From F-183 sp964627455 (lineage in GTDB: Bacteria; Acidobacteriota; Terriglobia; Bryobacterales; Bryobacteraceae): DNA of 64,000 nt. Below are positions 33,108 to 40,748 of this stretch, piece by piece; position 1 is the first letter of the stretch, and each line of letters begins with the position of its first letter. Location: contig CAZVKC010000034.1 in assembly GCA_964627455.1 (NCBI GenBank), positions 21,647 through 85,646 of the forward strand, read 5' to 3'. A program made the translations under genes and the position numbers. The notes beneath the pieces are model-generated. The model was given only the letters and a program-made list of their open reading frames with translations, was not told the DNA's origin and did no database searches.

Positions 33108-34037
33108 ATGGCTGGAGGAATTCTTCCCGGTTGCATTCGCCGCCCCTCGAATCCATCGCCGCGCGTGCCGGCCAATTCGGATCCGTACAAGGTCACCGAT
33201 CAGGACGACTGGTTCTCAGTCGCCAAGCGCTGCAACATGGATGTTTGGGCGCTGATCCGCTTCAACTATCCGACGCTTCCCGCCAATAACGCCCAGGCCG
33301 CGCCCGAAGTGAACTGGTATCTCGAGAATTACGTGGGATGCAAGAAGGTCACGGGCGACCACAAGAATTACTGTTTCAGTTCCAGCGCGACGCCCGGCTT
33401 CGTCTATATCCCCAAGCCCGGTGGACCCACACCTCCGCCTCCAGCGCCTGCTCCGGCCGTCACGCTCAACTTCTGGCGCTTCGACTACACGCTCGATTAC
33501 ATGTACGCCGAAATGTACACGAACTCGCGCAGCACCGAAATTTCTGCCATCCGCGTCGGTAACTCGGGAGCCGGCGGACTCGCAGGAAAAGCCGCGGCCC
33601 TTGCCGCCTTTGCGAATCTCGTCCGCACCGGCGCCCGCTGGGACCACAAGCCGATCCTGCGCCGGGTGCTGCACCTGAGCAAAGGCGACGACCACTTCCC
33701 CTTCCGCGGCGACAGTTCGCACGAGTTCTTCTACGACATCTGGTCGAACGTCCACTACGGCTACGTCGGGCGCGCCGCCGGCTTCACCGAGTGGGAACTG
33801 CAGCACGCGCATCAACTGGGAGGTTTTACCGGCGCCACCGATCCGTTCGACGTCGAGACCGTCCAACTCGGACTCGATCTTTGGAAGACTTACGGATCTT
33901 CACTCACCAAGGCGCAATTGCACGCCGCGCTGCTGGCTCGCGTGCCGGCCCTGCTTACGATTCAGGCTTCGCCGGCTTACATCGCCGCCAATCCGCCGCC
34001 GTTCGTGCACATCGAGCCGATCACCGACGGAAAGTAG
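33108..34037 (+). CDS. LysM-linked polymorphic toxin type 44 (Ntox44-like) protein
   Basis: A 309-residue protein without a signal peptide. Residues 23-104 resemble a LysM-type module (DPYKVTDQDDWFSVAKRCNM, ...VNWYLENYVG, ...GFVYIPKPG) and are followed by a Pro-rich linker (TPPPPAPAPAV). The C-terminal domain matches the Ntox44 pattern as I know it: LVRTGARWDHKP (W178-D179-H180-K181), then a basic stretch, and DIWSNVHYGYVGRAAGF (H216-YGYVGR) plus an ELQHAHQLGG helix. Ntox44 is a predicted RNase-like toxin domain of polymorphic toxins. No immunity gene is adjacent; the next gene is a convergent amidohydrolase 40 bp away. LysM suggests delivery or docking at peptidoglycan. Confidence 0.75.
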   Translation: MAGGILPGCIRRPSNPSPRVPANSDPYKVTDQDDWFSVAKRCNMDVWALIRFNYPTLPANNAQAAPEVNWYLENYVGCKKVTGDHKNYCFSSSATPGFVYIPKPGGPTPPPPAPAPAVTLNFWRFDYTLDYMYAEMYTNSRSTEISAIRVGNSGAGGLAGKAAALAAFANLVRTGARWDHKPILRRVLHLSKGDDHFPFRGDSSHEFFYDIWSNVHYGYVGRAAGFTEWELQHAHQLGGFTGATDPFDVETVQLGLDLWKTYGSSLTKAQLHAALLARVPALLTIQASPAYIAANPPPFVHIEPITDGK

Positions 34038-34077
34038 TACTCGCGCCGCACGCACGGCTGGCAAAACCGCAGGCGCC

Positions 34078-35766
34078 CTACCGCTTGTACCGGATCTTGC
34101 CGCCCACGATCGTATACAGAACGTCGGTTTTCAGGATCTCGTCATCCGGAACGGTGAGAATGTCCTTGGACAACACCGTGATATCCGCCAGCTTGCCGGC
34201 CTTCAGCGAGCCCTTCTCCTTCTCCTCGAATCCCGCATAAGCGGCATCGAGCGTGTAAGATCGCAGCGCCTCCATGCGCGTCATCTTCTGCGCGCCATAG
34301 AACACCGTGCCATCCGCAAGCTTGCGCGTCACCGAAGCGTAGTAAGACGGCAGCGGATCCACATCCTCGACCGGCGCATCGGTGCCGTTCGCAATCACCG
34401 CCCCGGTATCCAAAAGTTTTCGCCACACATACGCGCCCTCTTCCGCGCGCTTCGCGCCCAGCCGCGCGAGGACATACGGTGCGTCCGACGTACAGTGCAC
34501 ACCCTGCATCGCTGCGATCACGCCCATCTTGCCGAACCGCGGAATATCCTGCGCACTCAAATGCTGCGCATGCTCGACCCGCCACCGCAGGTCTTTCTTC
34601 TCGGGATGCTTCGCAAAGGTCCGCTCGAAAATATTGAGGACCTCGCGATTGCCCTTGTCGCCGATCGCGTGGATACAAAGCTGAAATCCATTGCGGATCG
34701 CCCAATCGGCGGTCTTCTCCATGTCCGCGATCGACTCGGTGTTCATGCCCGACCGTTCCGGCAGATCGGCGTACGGCTCCAGCAACCACGCCCCGCGCGG
34801 ACCCAGCGCCCCGTCCGCCGCACGCTTGATCGCGCGCACCGTCACATACCCGTTTCCCGCCCCGATCCAGCGGTACTTCGCGCCTTCCGCCTCCAGGTCC
34901 TCGTTGTGGACCCGCAGCATCAACCACAGCCGCAGCGGCAACTCGCCGGCCTCGGCCATCTTGCGAACCAGCGTCACGGTGCCGAAATCCGAACCCGCGT
35001 CCTGAAACGACGTGATCCCCTTCTGCAGGCATTCGGTCGCCGCGAGCGTGATCTCCAATTTCGCGTCCGCCTCACGTTCGGCTGGCGTGCGTCGCGCCAG
35101 GTACTCGTTGTAAGCCTTGCGCGTCAACCCCTGCGCCTTCTCGTTCAACAGCCCCGTCGCGTTCCCGTTCGCATCGCGAATGATCTCGCCGCCCTCAGGA
35201 TCCTTCGTGTCACGCGTGATGCCCGAGGCCTCGAGCGCCTTCGCGTTCACCATCGACGCGTGGCCGGAAGCGTGCGTCAGCAGCACGGGATTGTTGGGCG
35301 AAACTTTTGACAACTCGTCGTGCACCGGGAAACCCTGCACGTTCGGAACCGGCGCCGCATCCCATTTCGACTGGTGGAAGCCGCGGCCGATGATCCACTG
35401 CCCCGGACGCGCCTCTTTGGCCGCCGCGCCGACCATACCCACGATTTCGTTCCAGTTTTTCGAATTGCGCAGGTTCAGCGAGCGCTTGAACGCGCCGACG
35501 CCCGTGAAATGGCCGTGGCCTTCGATCAGTCCCGGAATCGCCAGGGCGCCCTTCAGGTCGATGACCTCGGTCTTGGGACCCTTGTGTTTCCGCATCGCCG
35601 CCGTCGTGCCGAGCGCGAGTACCCGGCCATCCTTCACCGCGATCGCCTGCGCCTGCGGCAGAGCTTTTTCGACCGTCACGATCTTGCCGTTCTCGAGGAT
35701 GAGATCGGCAACCTGACCGCTAGCCACCACTGCCAGGAGGGTCGCCAACAAGAGGAGATTTCGCAT
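34078..35766 (-). CDS. Exported amidohydrolase (Amidohydro_3/YtcJ-like)
   Basis: A 562-residue protein starting MRNLLLLATLLAVVASGQVA, a signal peptide; the frame opens 18 codons earlier but the leader is not plausible there. Family motifs are DLKGALAIPGLIEGHGHF (metal-binding HxH), CIHAIGDKGNREVLN, RVEHAQHLS and NGTDAPVEDVDPLPSYYA. These are the metal ligands of the YtcJ-like branch, which hydrolyses N-acyl or N-formyl amides of unknown identity. CACAAT lies six bases before the ATG. It converges with the toxin-like gene with only 40 bp between stops and no obvious terminator. Confidence 0.9.
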   Translation of the reverse strand: MRNLLLLATLLAVVASGQVADLILENGKIVTVEKALPQAQAIAVKDGRVLALGTTAAMRKHKGPKTEVIDLKGALAIPGLIEGHGHFTGVGAFKRSLNLRNSKNWNEIVGMVGAAAKEARPGQWIIGRGFHQSKWDAAPVPNVQGFPVHDELSKVSPNNPVLLTHASGHASMVNAKALEASGITRDTKDPEGGEIIRDANGNATGLLNEKAQGLTRKAYNEYLARRTPAEREADAKLEITLAATECLQKGITSFQDAGSDFGTVTLVRKMAEAGELPLRLWLMLRVHNEDLEAEGAKYRWIGAGNGYVTVRAIKRAADGALGPRGAWLLEPYADLPERSGMNTESIADMEKTADWAIRNGFQLCIHAIGDKGNREVLNIFERTFAKHPEKKDLRWRVEHAQHLSAQDIPRFGKMGVIAAMQGVHCTSDAPYVLARLGAKRAEEGAYVWRKLLDTGAVIANGTDAPVEDVDPLPSYYASVTRKLADGTVFYGAQKMTRMEALRSYTLDAAYAGFEEKEKGSLKAGKLADITVLSKDILTVPDDEILKTDVLYTIVGGKIRYKR

Positions 35767-35871
35767 CTCGCTATTGTGGCAGAAAAAACCCGGACCTCGT
35801 GTTGCAAGGTCCGGGCGCAAAATGGATCAGACTCAATTGTAGGAGACCGTAATAACGCCGGAATGGATCCG

Positions 35872-36168
35872 TCAGGCCGCAGCCGTGGCGTGGAACGCCT
35901 TCGGACTCGCCGGCTGCTCCAGCCGCGCGACCATTTCCGTCAGACGAACGAGATCCTGCTGCATCTGGTCGAGGCGCGACACTACTTCGCCGGACGCTGC
36001 CACGTCTGGCAATTCCGTTCGCGACTCGAGATGCCGCAGCATCGCGGCGCGGGCAAAATCGCTGAGATTTCGCGCGCCGTGTTGCGGATAGACCGTCTTC
36101 AGCAGTTCGAACTCTTCCTCTGAGATTCGAAAACTGATCATCCGGCTTTTAGGGATTCGTTTGGCCAT
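35872..36168 (-). CDS. Ribbon-helix-helix (CopG-like) DNA-binding protein
   Basis: A 98-residue protein beginning MAKRIPKSRMISFRISEEEF, then ELLKTVYPQHGARNLSDFAR and AAMLRHLES. The MISFRIS strand followed by two helices is the ribbon-helix-helix fold. The C-terminal third (LDQMQQDLVRLTEMVARLE) has heptad spacing and probably forms a coiled coil. No toxin partner is adjacent, so it is more likely a stand-alone regulator than an antitoxin. It sits between the amidohydrolase promoter region and the permease 3' end. A Shine-Dalgarno is not obvious. Confidence 0.75.
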   Translation of the reverse strand: MAKRIPKSRMISFRISEEEFELLKTVYPQHGARNLSDFARAAMLRHLESRTELPDVAASGEVVSRLDQMQQDLVRLTEMVARLEQPASPKAFHATAAA

Positions 36169-36229
36169 TCGGCGGCTTTGCCTTCCACCCTCATCATGGG
36201 CCGAATGTCATACGAATACAATTCCCGCC

Positions 36230-36265
36230 GATGCGGTCTCACCCGCATCCCCCCCATACTGGGGG
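36230..36265 (-). terminator. Two adjacent hairpins after the permease gene
   Basis: GATGCGG/CCGCATC (36230-36236 and 36243-36249) and CCCCC/GGGGG (36251-36255 and 36261-36265) follow the permease stop on the minus strand. There is no T tract, so this may be a Rho-dependent or attenuating structure and not a classic terminator. Confidence 0.4.
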
Positions 36266-36278
36266 ACTGGCTACCTAT

Positions 36279-37685
36279 TTACCGGGATGACGTCATCTGC
36301 CGGGTCCAATACCAGTAGAACGGCGCGCCGATCGCCATCAGCACCACTCCCGTCAGCGCCTGCGCGGGCGTCGCGATGAATGTGTTCAGAATCAGCCAGC
36401 CGGTCACCAGCAGGAACAGCACCGGCACCACCGGATATCCCCAGGCGCGGTACGGCCGCTCGGCGTCCGCCATCGTGCGGCGGAAGACGAACAGCGACGC
36501 CGTGGTGAGTCCGTAGAAGAGCCAGGAGGCGAAGATTACCGAATCCGTGAGAGTGTCATAGGTTCCTGACACCGCGACAACGCTCGCCCACGCGCCCTGC
36601 GCGAGGATCGCTTTCACAGGCACGCGAGAACCTTTCGAGACTTCGCCGAGCGAGCGGAAGAACAGCCCTTCTTTGGCCATCGCGTACGGAATCCGCGAGT
36701 TGGCCAGCACCGATGCGTGCAGCGCGCCGAACGACGAGATCAGCAGTGCGATGGCCATCACCAGCGTGGCGCCGGGTCCGAGAAAGCGCCGCATCACTTC
36801 GGCCGCCACCGAACTCGTCGCCGGAACATTGGCGATCTCCGTCGGCGTCAACACGTGATAGTAAGCGAGGTTGGCCAGCACATAGAGCGTGCCGACGATC
36901 GCCATCCCGCCCAGAAAGGCACGCGGGATGTTCCGCTGCGGATCCTTCACTTCGCCTGCCAGCGGCGTGACGTTGTTCCAGCCGTCGTACGCCCACAGCG
37001 CGCCGAGCATCGCCGCGCCGAAGCCGGCGATTCCGCCCCGCGCCGTCTGCGTGACGCCTTCGCACGCGCCTCCCGCATTGGCCATCGCGAGATGCGCCCA
37101 GTCGCCGCGCGCAATGAGGATCGCCCCGCCGGCTACGGCCAGTACCGTCGCGATCTTGAGCACCGTGAGAAAGCTCGCCGTGTGCCCGCCAATTGCGACC
37201 GCCGTGCAATTGATCAGCGCGACAATCCAGATCGCCGCCAGCGCGACGACGGTGAGGGTCCCGAACTCGAGTTGATGTCCCGCAATGTTCGTGGACCAGA
37301 ACACCTGCCGCAACGTTCCGCCCATCGCGTCATTGAGAAAGATCGCGAATCCCACCGCGAGCGCCGCCTGCGATCCCGCCTTGGCAATGGCGAAGAACGT
37401 CCAGCCGTAAGCGAACGAGAACGGGCGTCCATAGGCACGCCGCAGGAAGATGTAGTCGCCGCCGACCTCCGGCATCATCGCCGCGATCTCCGAATAGGCG
37501 AGCGCGCCGGCCATCGACAGCAGTCCCGCGAAGATCCACACGGCTAGCACCGTCGAGGCGTCGCCGACATTGCAGGTCATCACGCGCGTCTTCAAAAACA
37601 CGCCGGTGCCGATCATGTTGGCGATGTTGACGGAGATGGCTGCGGTAAGTCCGAGTCCGCGAACGAGCGATGGCTGCTGCTGCAT
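36279..37685 (-). CDS. APC-superfamily amino acid permease (LAT-like)
   Basis: A 468-residue inner-membrane transporter with about twelve hydrophobic segments. The first helix contains ANMIGTGVFL, the unwound GTG substrate site of APC transporters. SEIAAMMPEVGGDYIFLRRAY and FGAAMLGALWAYDGWNNVT are further family landmarks (helix 6 break). The best match by pattern is the L-type amino acid transporter group, which exchanges neutral amino acids or related compounds. There is no adjacent catabolic gene to point to the substrate. The C-terminus is short and charged. Confidence 0.92.
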   Translation of the reverse strand: MQQQPSLVRGLGLTAAISVNIANMIGTGVFLKTRVMTCNVGDASTVLAVWIFAGLLSMAGALAYSEIAAMMPEVGGDYIFLRRAYGRPFSFAYGWTFFAIAKAGSQAALAVGFAIFLNDAMGGTLRQVFWSTNIAGHQLEFGTLTVVALAAIWIVALINCTAVAIGGHTASFLTVLKIATVLAVAGGAILIARGDWAHLAMANAGGACEGVTQTARGGIAGFGAAMLGALWAYDGWNNVTPLAGEVKDPQRNIPRAFLGGMAIVGTLYVLANLAYYHVLTPTEIANVPATSSVAAEVMRRFLGPGATLVMAIALLISSFGALHASVLANSRIPYAMAKEGLFFRSLGEVSKGSRVPVKAILAQGAWASVVAVSGTYDTLTDSVIFASWLFYGLTTASLFVFRRTMADAERPYRAWGYPVVPVLFLLVTGWLILNTFIATPAQALTGVVLMAIGAPFYWYWTRQMTSSR

Positions 37686-37744
37686 GGATTCCCATCAGCT
37701 TAGCAGCATCCAAAGCGATAAAATCGGTGCAGCAGGAGGCGATC

Positions 37745-38107
37745 ATGACTCGCGCTCTCTATTGGTCCCCAAGACTCCTGGCCATCGCGTTCATTGCTTT
37801 TATCAGCCTGTTCGCCCTGGATGTCTTCGACCAACAGCGAAGCCTCGCCGAAACACTGGCCGCCCTGGCGATGCATCTGATTCCATCGTTCGTCCTCACC
37901 GCCGCGCTGCTGTTCGCCTGGAAGTGGGAATGGATCGGCACCGCAGTCTTCGGCGTGATCGGACTGCTCTACATCGGCTGGGTCACGACGATGTCAAGGC
38001 CGGTCCCGCCGCCCATGCGGCTCCTGTGGATCCTGACGATCGCAGGACCAGCCTTTCTCGTGGCCGGACTTTTCCTCGCCAACTGGCGTGTGCGCATCCG
38101 CAAGTAA
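37745..38107 (+). CDS. Small four-helix membrane protein (DUF7670-like)
   Basis: A 120-residue protein with four predicted membrane helices (IAFIAFISLFALDVF, HLIPSFVLTAALLFAW, IGTAVFGVIGLLYIGW, LLWILTIAGPAFLVAGLF). Short polar loops contain Arg-Pro-Val-Pro repeats, and it ends with RVRIRK. AGGAGG seven bases before the ATG at 37745 fixes the start; the ORF upstream of it is not used. I recognise only a general similarity to small membrane proteins of the DUF7670 type. It converges on the PLP-enzyme gene with a single base between stops. Confidence 0.75.
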   Translation: MTRALYWSPRLLAIAFIAFISLFALDVFDQQRSLAETLAALAMHLIPSFVLTAALLFAWKWEWIGTAVFGVIGLLYIGWVTTMSRPVPPPMRLLWILTIAGPAFLVAGLFLANWRVRIRK

Positions 38108-38108
38108 T

Positions 38109-39269
38109 CTAAGCCTTGCCGCCGAACGCCTGCCCCAACTCGTCGGCAATCTCCTCCGGCGGACGCCGCAGGATCGTCTCATTCACCCAGAGAACAAGGC
38201 GTCCCTCGGCAGTATTGCGCGGAAACATCTGGATGCCCTTCGCTGCGAGCCGCGACACCTGATCGGATGTCGCCGCCTTCGGAGGCTTCAGATGGAAGAT
38301 GTTCGTGCCCTCCTCAAACCGGTGGACCTCAAACCCATGTTTCTCCGCCAGCCGCCTGAGGACCTCGTCACCGGCGCGCACGGCCTTCCGGTACCGCTCC
38401 TCGAACCCGTCCAGACCATGCAGCGCGACCAGAGCAGGTTCCCACCCGTGCAGCACCGCCCCGCCGAACTGATGCCGTAGAATCGCGGCTTCCGCCATCA
38501 TCGGCTCCGATCCGGCCAGAACGGCCCCAAAGGGCGCTCCGAAATACTTGTAAAGCGAAACGTACACGGTATCGAACAACGCCGCGTAGCCTGCCGGCGG
38601 GATCCCTGTATACGCGGAAGCAAGAAACAGCCGGGCGCCGTCGAGATGCAGCCCGATCCGCCGCTCCCGCGCCAGAGCGGAAATCTTCTTCAACTCCTCG
38701 ATCTGGAACGCCCGCCCATCCGTTCGACGCACGGGACACTCGAGCGAAATCGCGCCAATCGGAACCGGATACGGAGGCATCGTCGCGCGATCGACAGCCT
38801 CAGCGATTTCGGCGGCGCGAATCGTAGCTCGCCCGGGCGCGAGCGGAACCAGGTTCAGTCCGCTGAGCGTCTGCGCGCAGTCGCCCTCATCGCGATACAG
38901 ATGGCTCTCTTCCTGCACCAGGACGCGCCGTGACCGCGCCGCGAGTATTCGCACCGCAACGTGATTGGCGAGAGTCCCAGTCGGAAAGAACAGGGCGCGT
39001 TCCTTACCGAGAAGCTTGGCGAAGCGTTGCTCCAATTCCTCCACGGCGCCGCCCTTCAGGTAGGCGTCGGCCTTTGCGCCATGCTGGCGAATGAGATCCG
39101 CGAGCAGGGCGACATACTCCGCGGGATCCATCGGAACGCCGTCGCCCGCCAGAACGACACGGTCTTTCCTGAGGAGCGCTTGCTGGGGCGGCGTGGAACT
39201 TGCGCTTTGCCCGTACGCGGCCCCGGCAGCAGCGGCAGCCTGGGCGAAGAACATCCGGCGATTCGGCAT
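38109..39269 (-). CDS. Tat-exported PLP enzyme, threonine aldolase/beta-eliminating lyase family
   Basis: A 386-residue fold-type I PLP enzyme. Family motifs are GTLANHVAVRILA, HLDGARLFLA (PLP-binding Asp) and SLYKYFGAPFGAVLAG (Schiff-base Lys in the K-x2-GAP context). Homologues cleave L-threonine or beta-eliminate amino acids. Unusually, the N-terminus (MPNRRMFFAQAAAAAGAAYG) is a twin-arginine signal, so the enzyme is predicted to be exported folded with its cofactor. A GGTACA-TGT-TGTACC inverted repeat lies four bases upstream of the start. The substrate is unknown. Confidence 0.85.
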   Translation of the reverse strand: MPNRRMFFAQAAAAAGAAYGQSASSTPPQQALLRKDRVVLAGDGVPMDPAEYVALLADLIRQHGAKADAYLKGGAVEELEQRFAKLLGKERALFFPTGTLANHVAVRILAARSRRVLVQEESHLYRDEGDCAQTLSGLNLVPLAPGRATIRAAEIAEAVDRATMPPYPVPIGAISLECPVRRTDGRAFQIEELKKISALARERRIGLHLDGARLFLASAYTGIPPAGYAALFDTVYVSLYKYFGAPFGAVLAGSEPMMAEAAILRHQFGGAVLHGWEPALVALHGLDGFEERYRKAVRAGDEVLRRLAEKHGFEVHRFEEGTNIFHLKPPKAATSDQVSRLAAKGIQMFPRNTAEGRLVLWVNETILRRPPEEIADELGQAFGGKA

Positions 39270-39272
39270 AAC

Positions 39273-39287
39273 GGTACATGTTGTACC
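39273..39287 (-). promoter_or_regulatory. Inverted repeat before the exported PLP-enzyme gene
   Basis: GGTACA (39273-39278) and TGTACC (39282-39287) form perfect 6-bp arms with a 3-bp spacer, ending 4 bp before the ATG. Its position would block transcription or translation start, so an operator is plausible. Confidence 0.4.
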
Positions 39288-39314
39288 ATGCGCGCGAGCC
39301 GCCGGAAACTTCTT

Positions 39315-40733
39315 CTACGCGCCCCAGAGTTCGTTGATGGGGCCGAACAGGTCGTCCTTCGCCCCCGGCACGTACTCGAAACCGCGGCCCAGTGGATCAT
39401 CGCGCCGCATCGTGGTCCAGTCGATGCCCATCGCCGACAGGATCGTCGCCTCCAGATCCTCGGGATACACATCGCGGTCGCGCGACCAGCCGGGATCCTC
39501 GGTCATCGCGCCGGCCGCATCCGTGGACCCGATCGCGCGCCCGCCCTTCACGCCGCCGCCTGCGAACACCGCGAACTGCTGTGGATAGTGGTCGCGCCCG
39601 CCCATTGCGGTTAACTTGCCGACCGTGCGCCCGAACTCGCCGACCGCAACGATGAGCGTGTCGTTCAACAACCCCGAAGCCTTCAGGTCCGCGATCAGCG
39701 CGCTGAGCCCGTCATCCAGAACCTTGCCCAGCGTAAAGATCGTGTTCCCGGCCAGGATGTTGCCGTTGTTCGCGTAGATGTTGGTGTGCATGTCCCAGCC
39801 CCCCAGCGTGATCTGGATGAAGCGGGTCCCGTCGTTGGCCTCGAGCACCTGCTTGGCAGTGAGACAGGCGTTGCCGAATGTATTGTTGCCGTAGCGTGCA
39901 CTGTCGGCAGCCGTGAACTTGAACGCCTTGTCGACATCGGGGTTGTACATCAGGCCCTTTGCCGCGCGATAGAAGTCGTCCATGTCTTCGACGTTCTTGC
40001 CATACGGCGAATTGACGCGCAACGAATCATCGAGTTCGTGCATCAGGCTCCACCGATCGTTGAAGACGGTCTCACCGCCGCTGTGCGCGGTATTCGCGAG
40101 TCCATTCGCTGCAGGCGAAGTCTTGAATGGCGCATAGCGCGAATCGAAATAGCCGGATCCCACCGCGCCACTCGAATTCAACGCCAGGAACGTCGGAAAC
40201 ACATTCTTGGGAGAACGCTCCGGCGTCTTTTCGAGCGCCACGATCGATCCGATGTTCGGCGCGACATCGCCCAGCACGGCCACCGGACTCCGGCCAATCT
40301 GAATCCACGTCTGGCTCAGCGAGTGGACCAGCGCCTTCGCCCGCATCGACCGCACGATGGCGAGATCATCGACCTGCCCGCCGAGTTTCGGCAGGATCCC
40401 GGTCGGCCACAAAATCCCTTTGATCGTTTCCGGCTTCGCCTGCGGAGGCGTCACCCCGTCGATCATCTTGAAGTCGAAGAGATCCGTATGGCTCGGCGCG
40501 CCCGCCAGCAGGATGAAGATCACGTTTTTGGCCGTGTTCTTCGGCGTCACCGCTGCCTGTGAAGCCGTGTCGGCAGCGCGAGCTGTTCCGCCCCCGGCGA
40601 GGAACGCCCCGGTCAAGCCTCCGGCCAGGCCGAAGAACTCGCGGCGCGACACGTGCGGACGCCCGAAGAATGCCTTGCGCTGCAGAGCGGCGTCCCGCAG
40701 CAGGGCCTGTTCGACTCTCTGTCTTTCCGTCAT
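39315..40733 (-). CDS. Tat-exported DUF1501 protein
   Basis: A 472-residue DUF1501 protein (sulfatase-like alkaline phosphatase fold by remote similarity). The N-terminus carries SRREFFGLAGGLTGAFLAGG, a Tat signal placed after about 25 cytosolic residues. Family motifs are NVIFILLAGAPSHTDLFDFK, HSGGETVFN and GGRDHYPQQFAVF. DUF1501 genes almost always follow a DUF1549/DUF1553 gene, as here (15-bp gap, GGGAG in the spacer), in planctomycetes, verrucomicrobia and acidobacteria. The biochemical role is not established. Confidence 0.92.
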   Translation of the reverse strand: MTERQRVEQALLRDAALQRKAFFGRPHVSRREFFGLAGGLTGAFLAGGGTARAADTASQAAVTPKNTAKNVIFILLAGAPSHTDLFDFKMIDGVTPPQAKPETIKGILWPTGILPKLGGQVDDLAIVRSMRAKALVHSLSQTWIQIGRSPVAVLGDVAPNIGSIVALEKTPERSPKNVFPTFLALNSSGAVGSGYFDSRYAPFKTSPAANGLANTAHSGGETVFNDRWSLMHELDDSLRVNSPYGKNVEDMDDFYRAAKGLMYNPDVDKAFKFTAADSARYGNNTFGNACLTAKQVLEANDGTRFIQITLGGWDMHTNIYANNGNILAGNTIFTLGKVLDDGLSALIADLKASGLLNDTLIVAVGEFGRTVGKLTAMGGRDHYPQQFAVFAGGGVKGGRAIGSTDAAGAMTEDPGWSRDRDVYPEDLEATILSAMGIDWTTMRRDDPLGRGFEYVPGAKDDLFGPINELWGA

Positions 40734-40748
40734 GATGATGTCGTCTCC

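Noticed and set aside
36286..36297. 12-bp palindrome GATGACGTCATC
   Set aside because: It lies inside the permease coding sequence at the C-terminus and is expected by chance.
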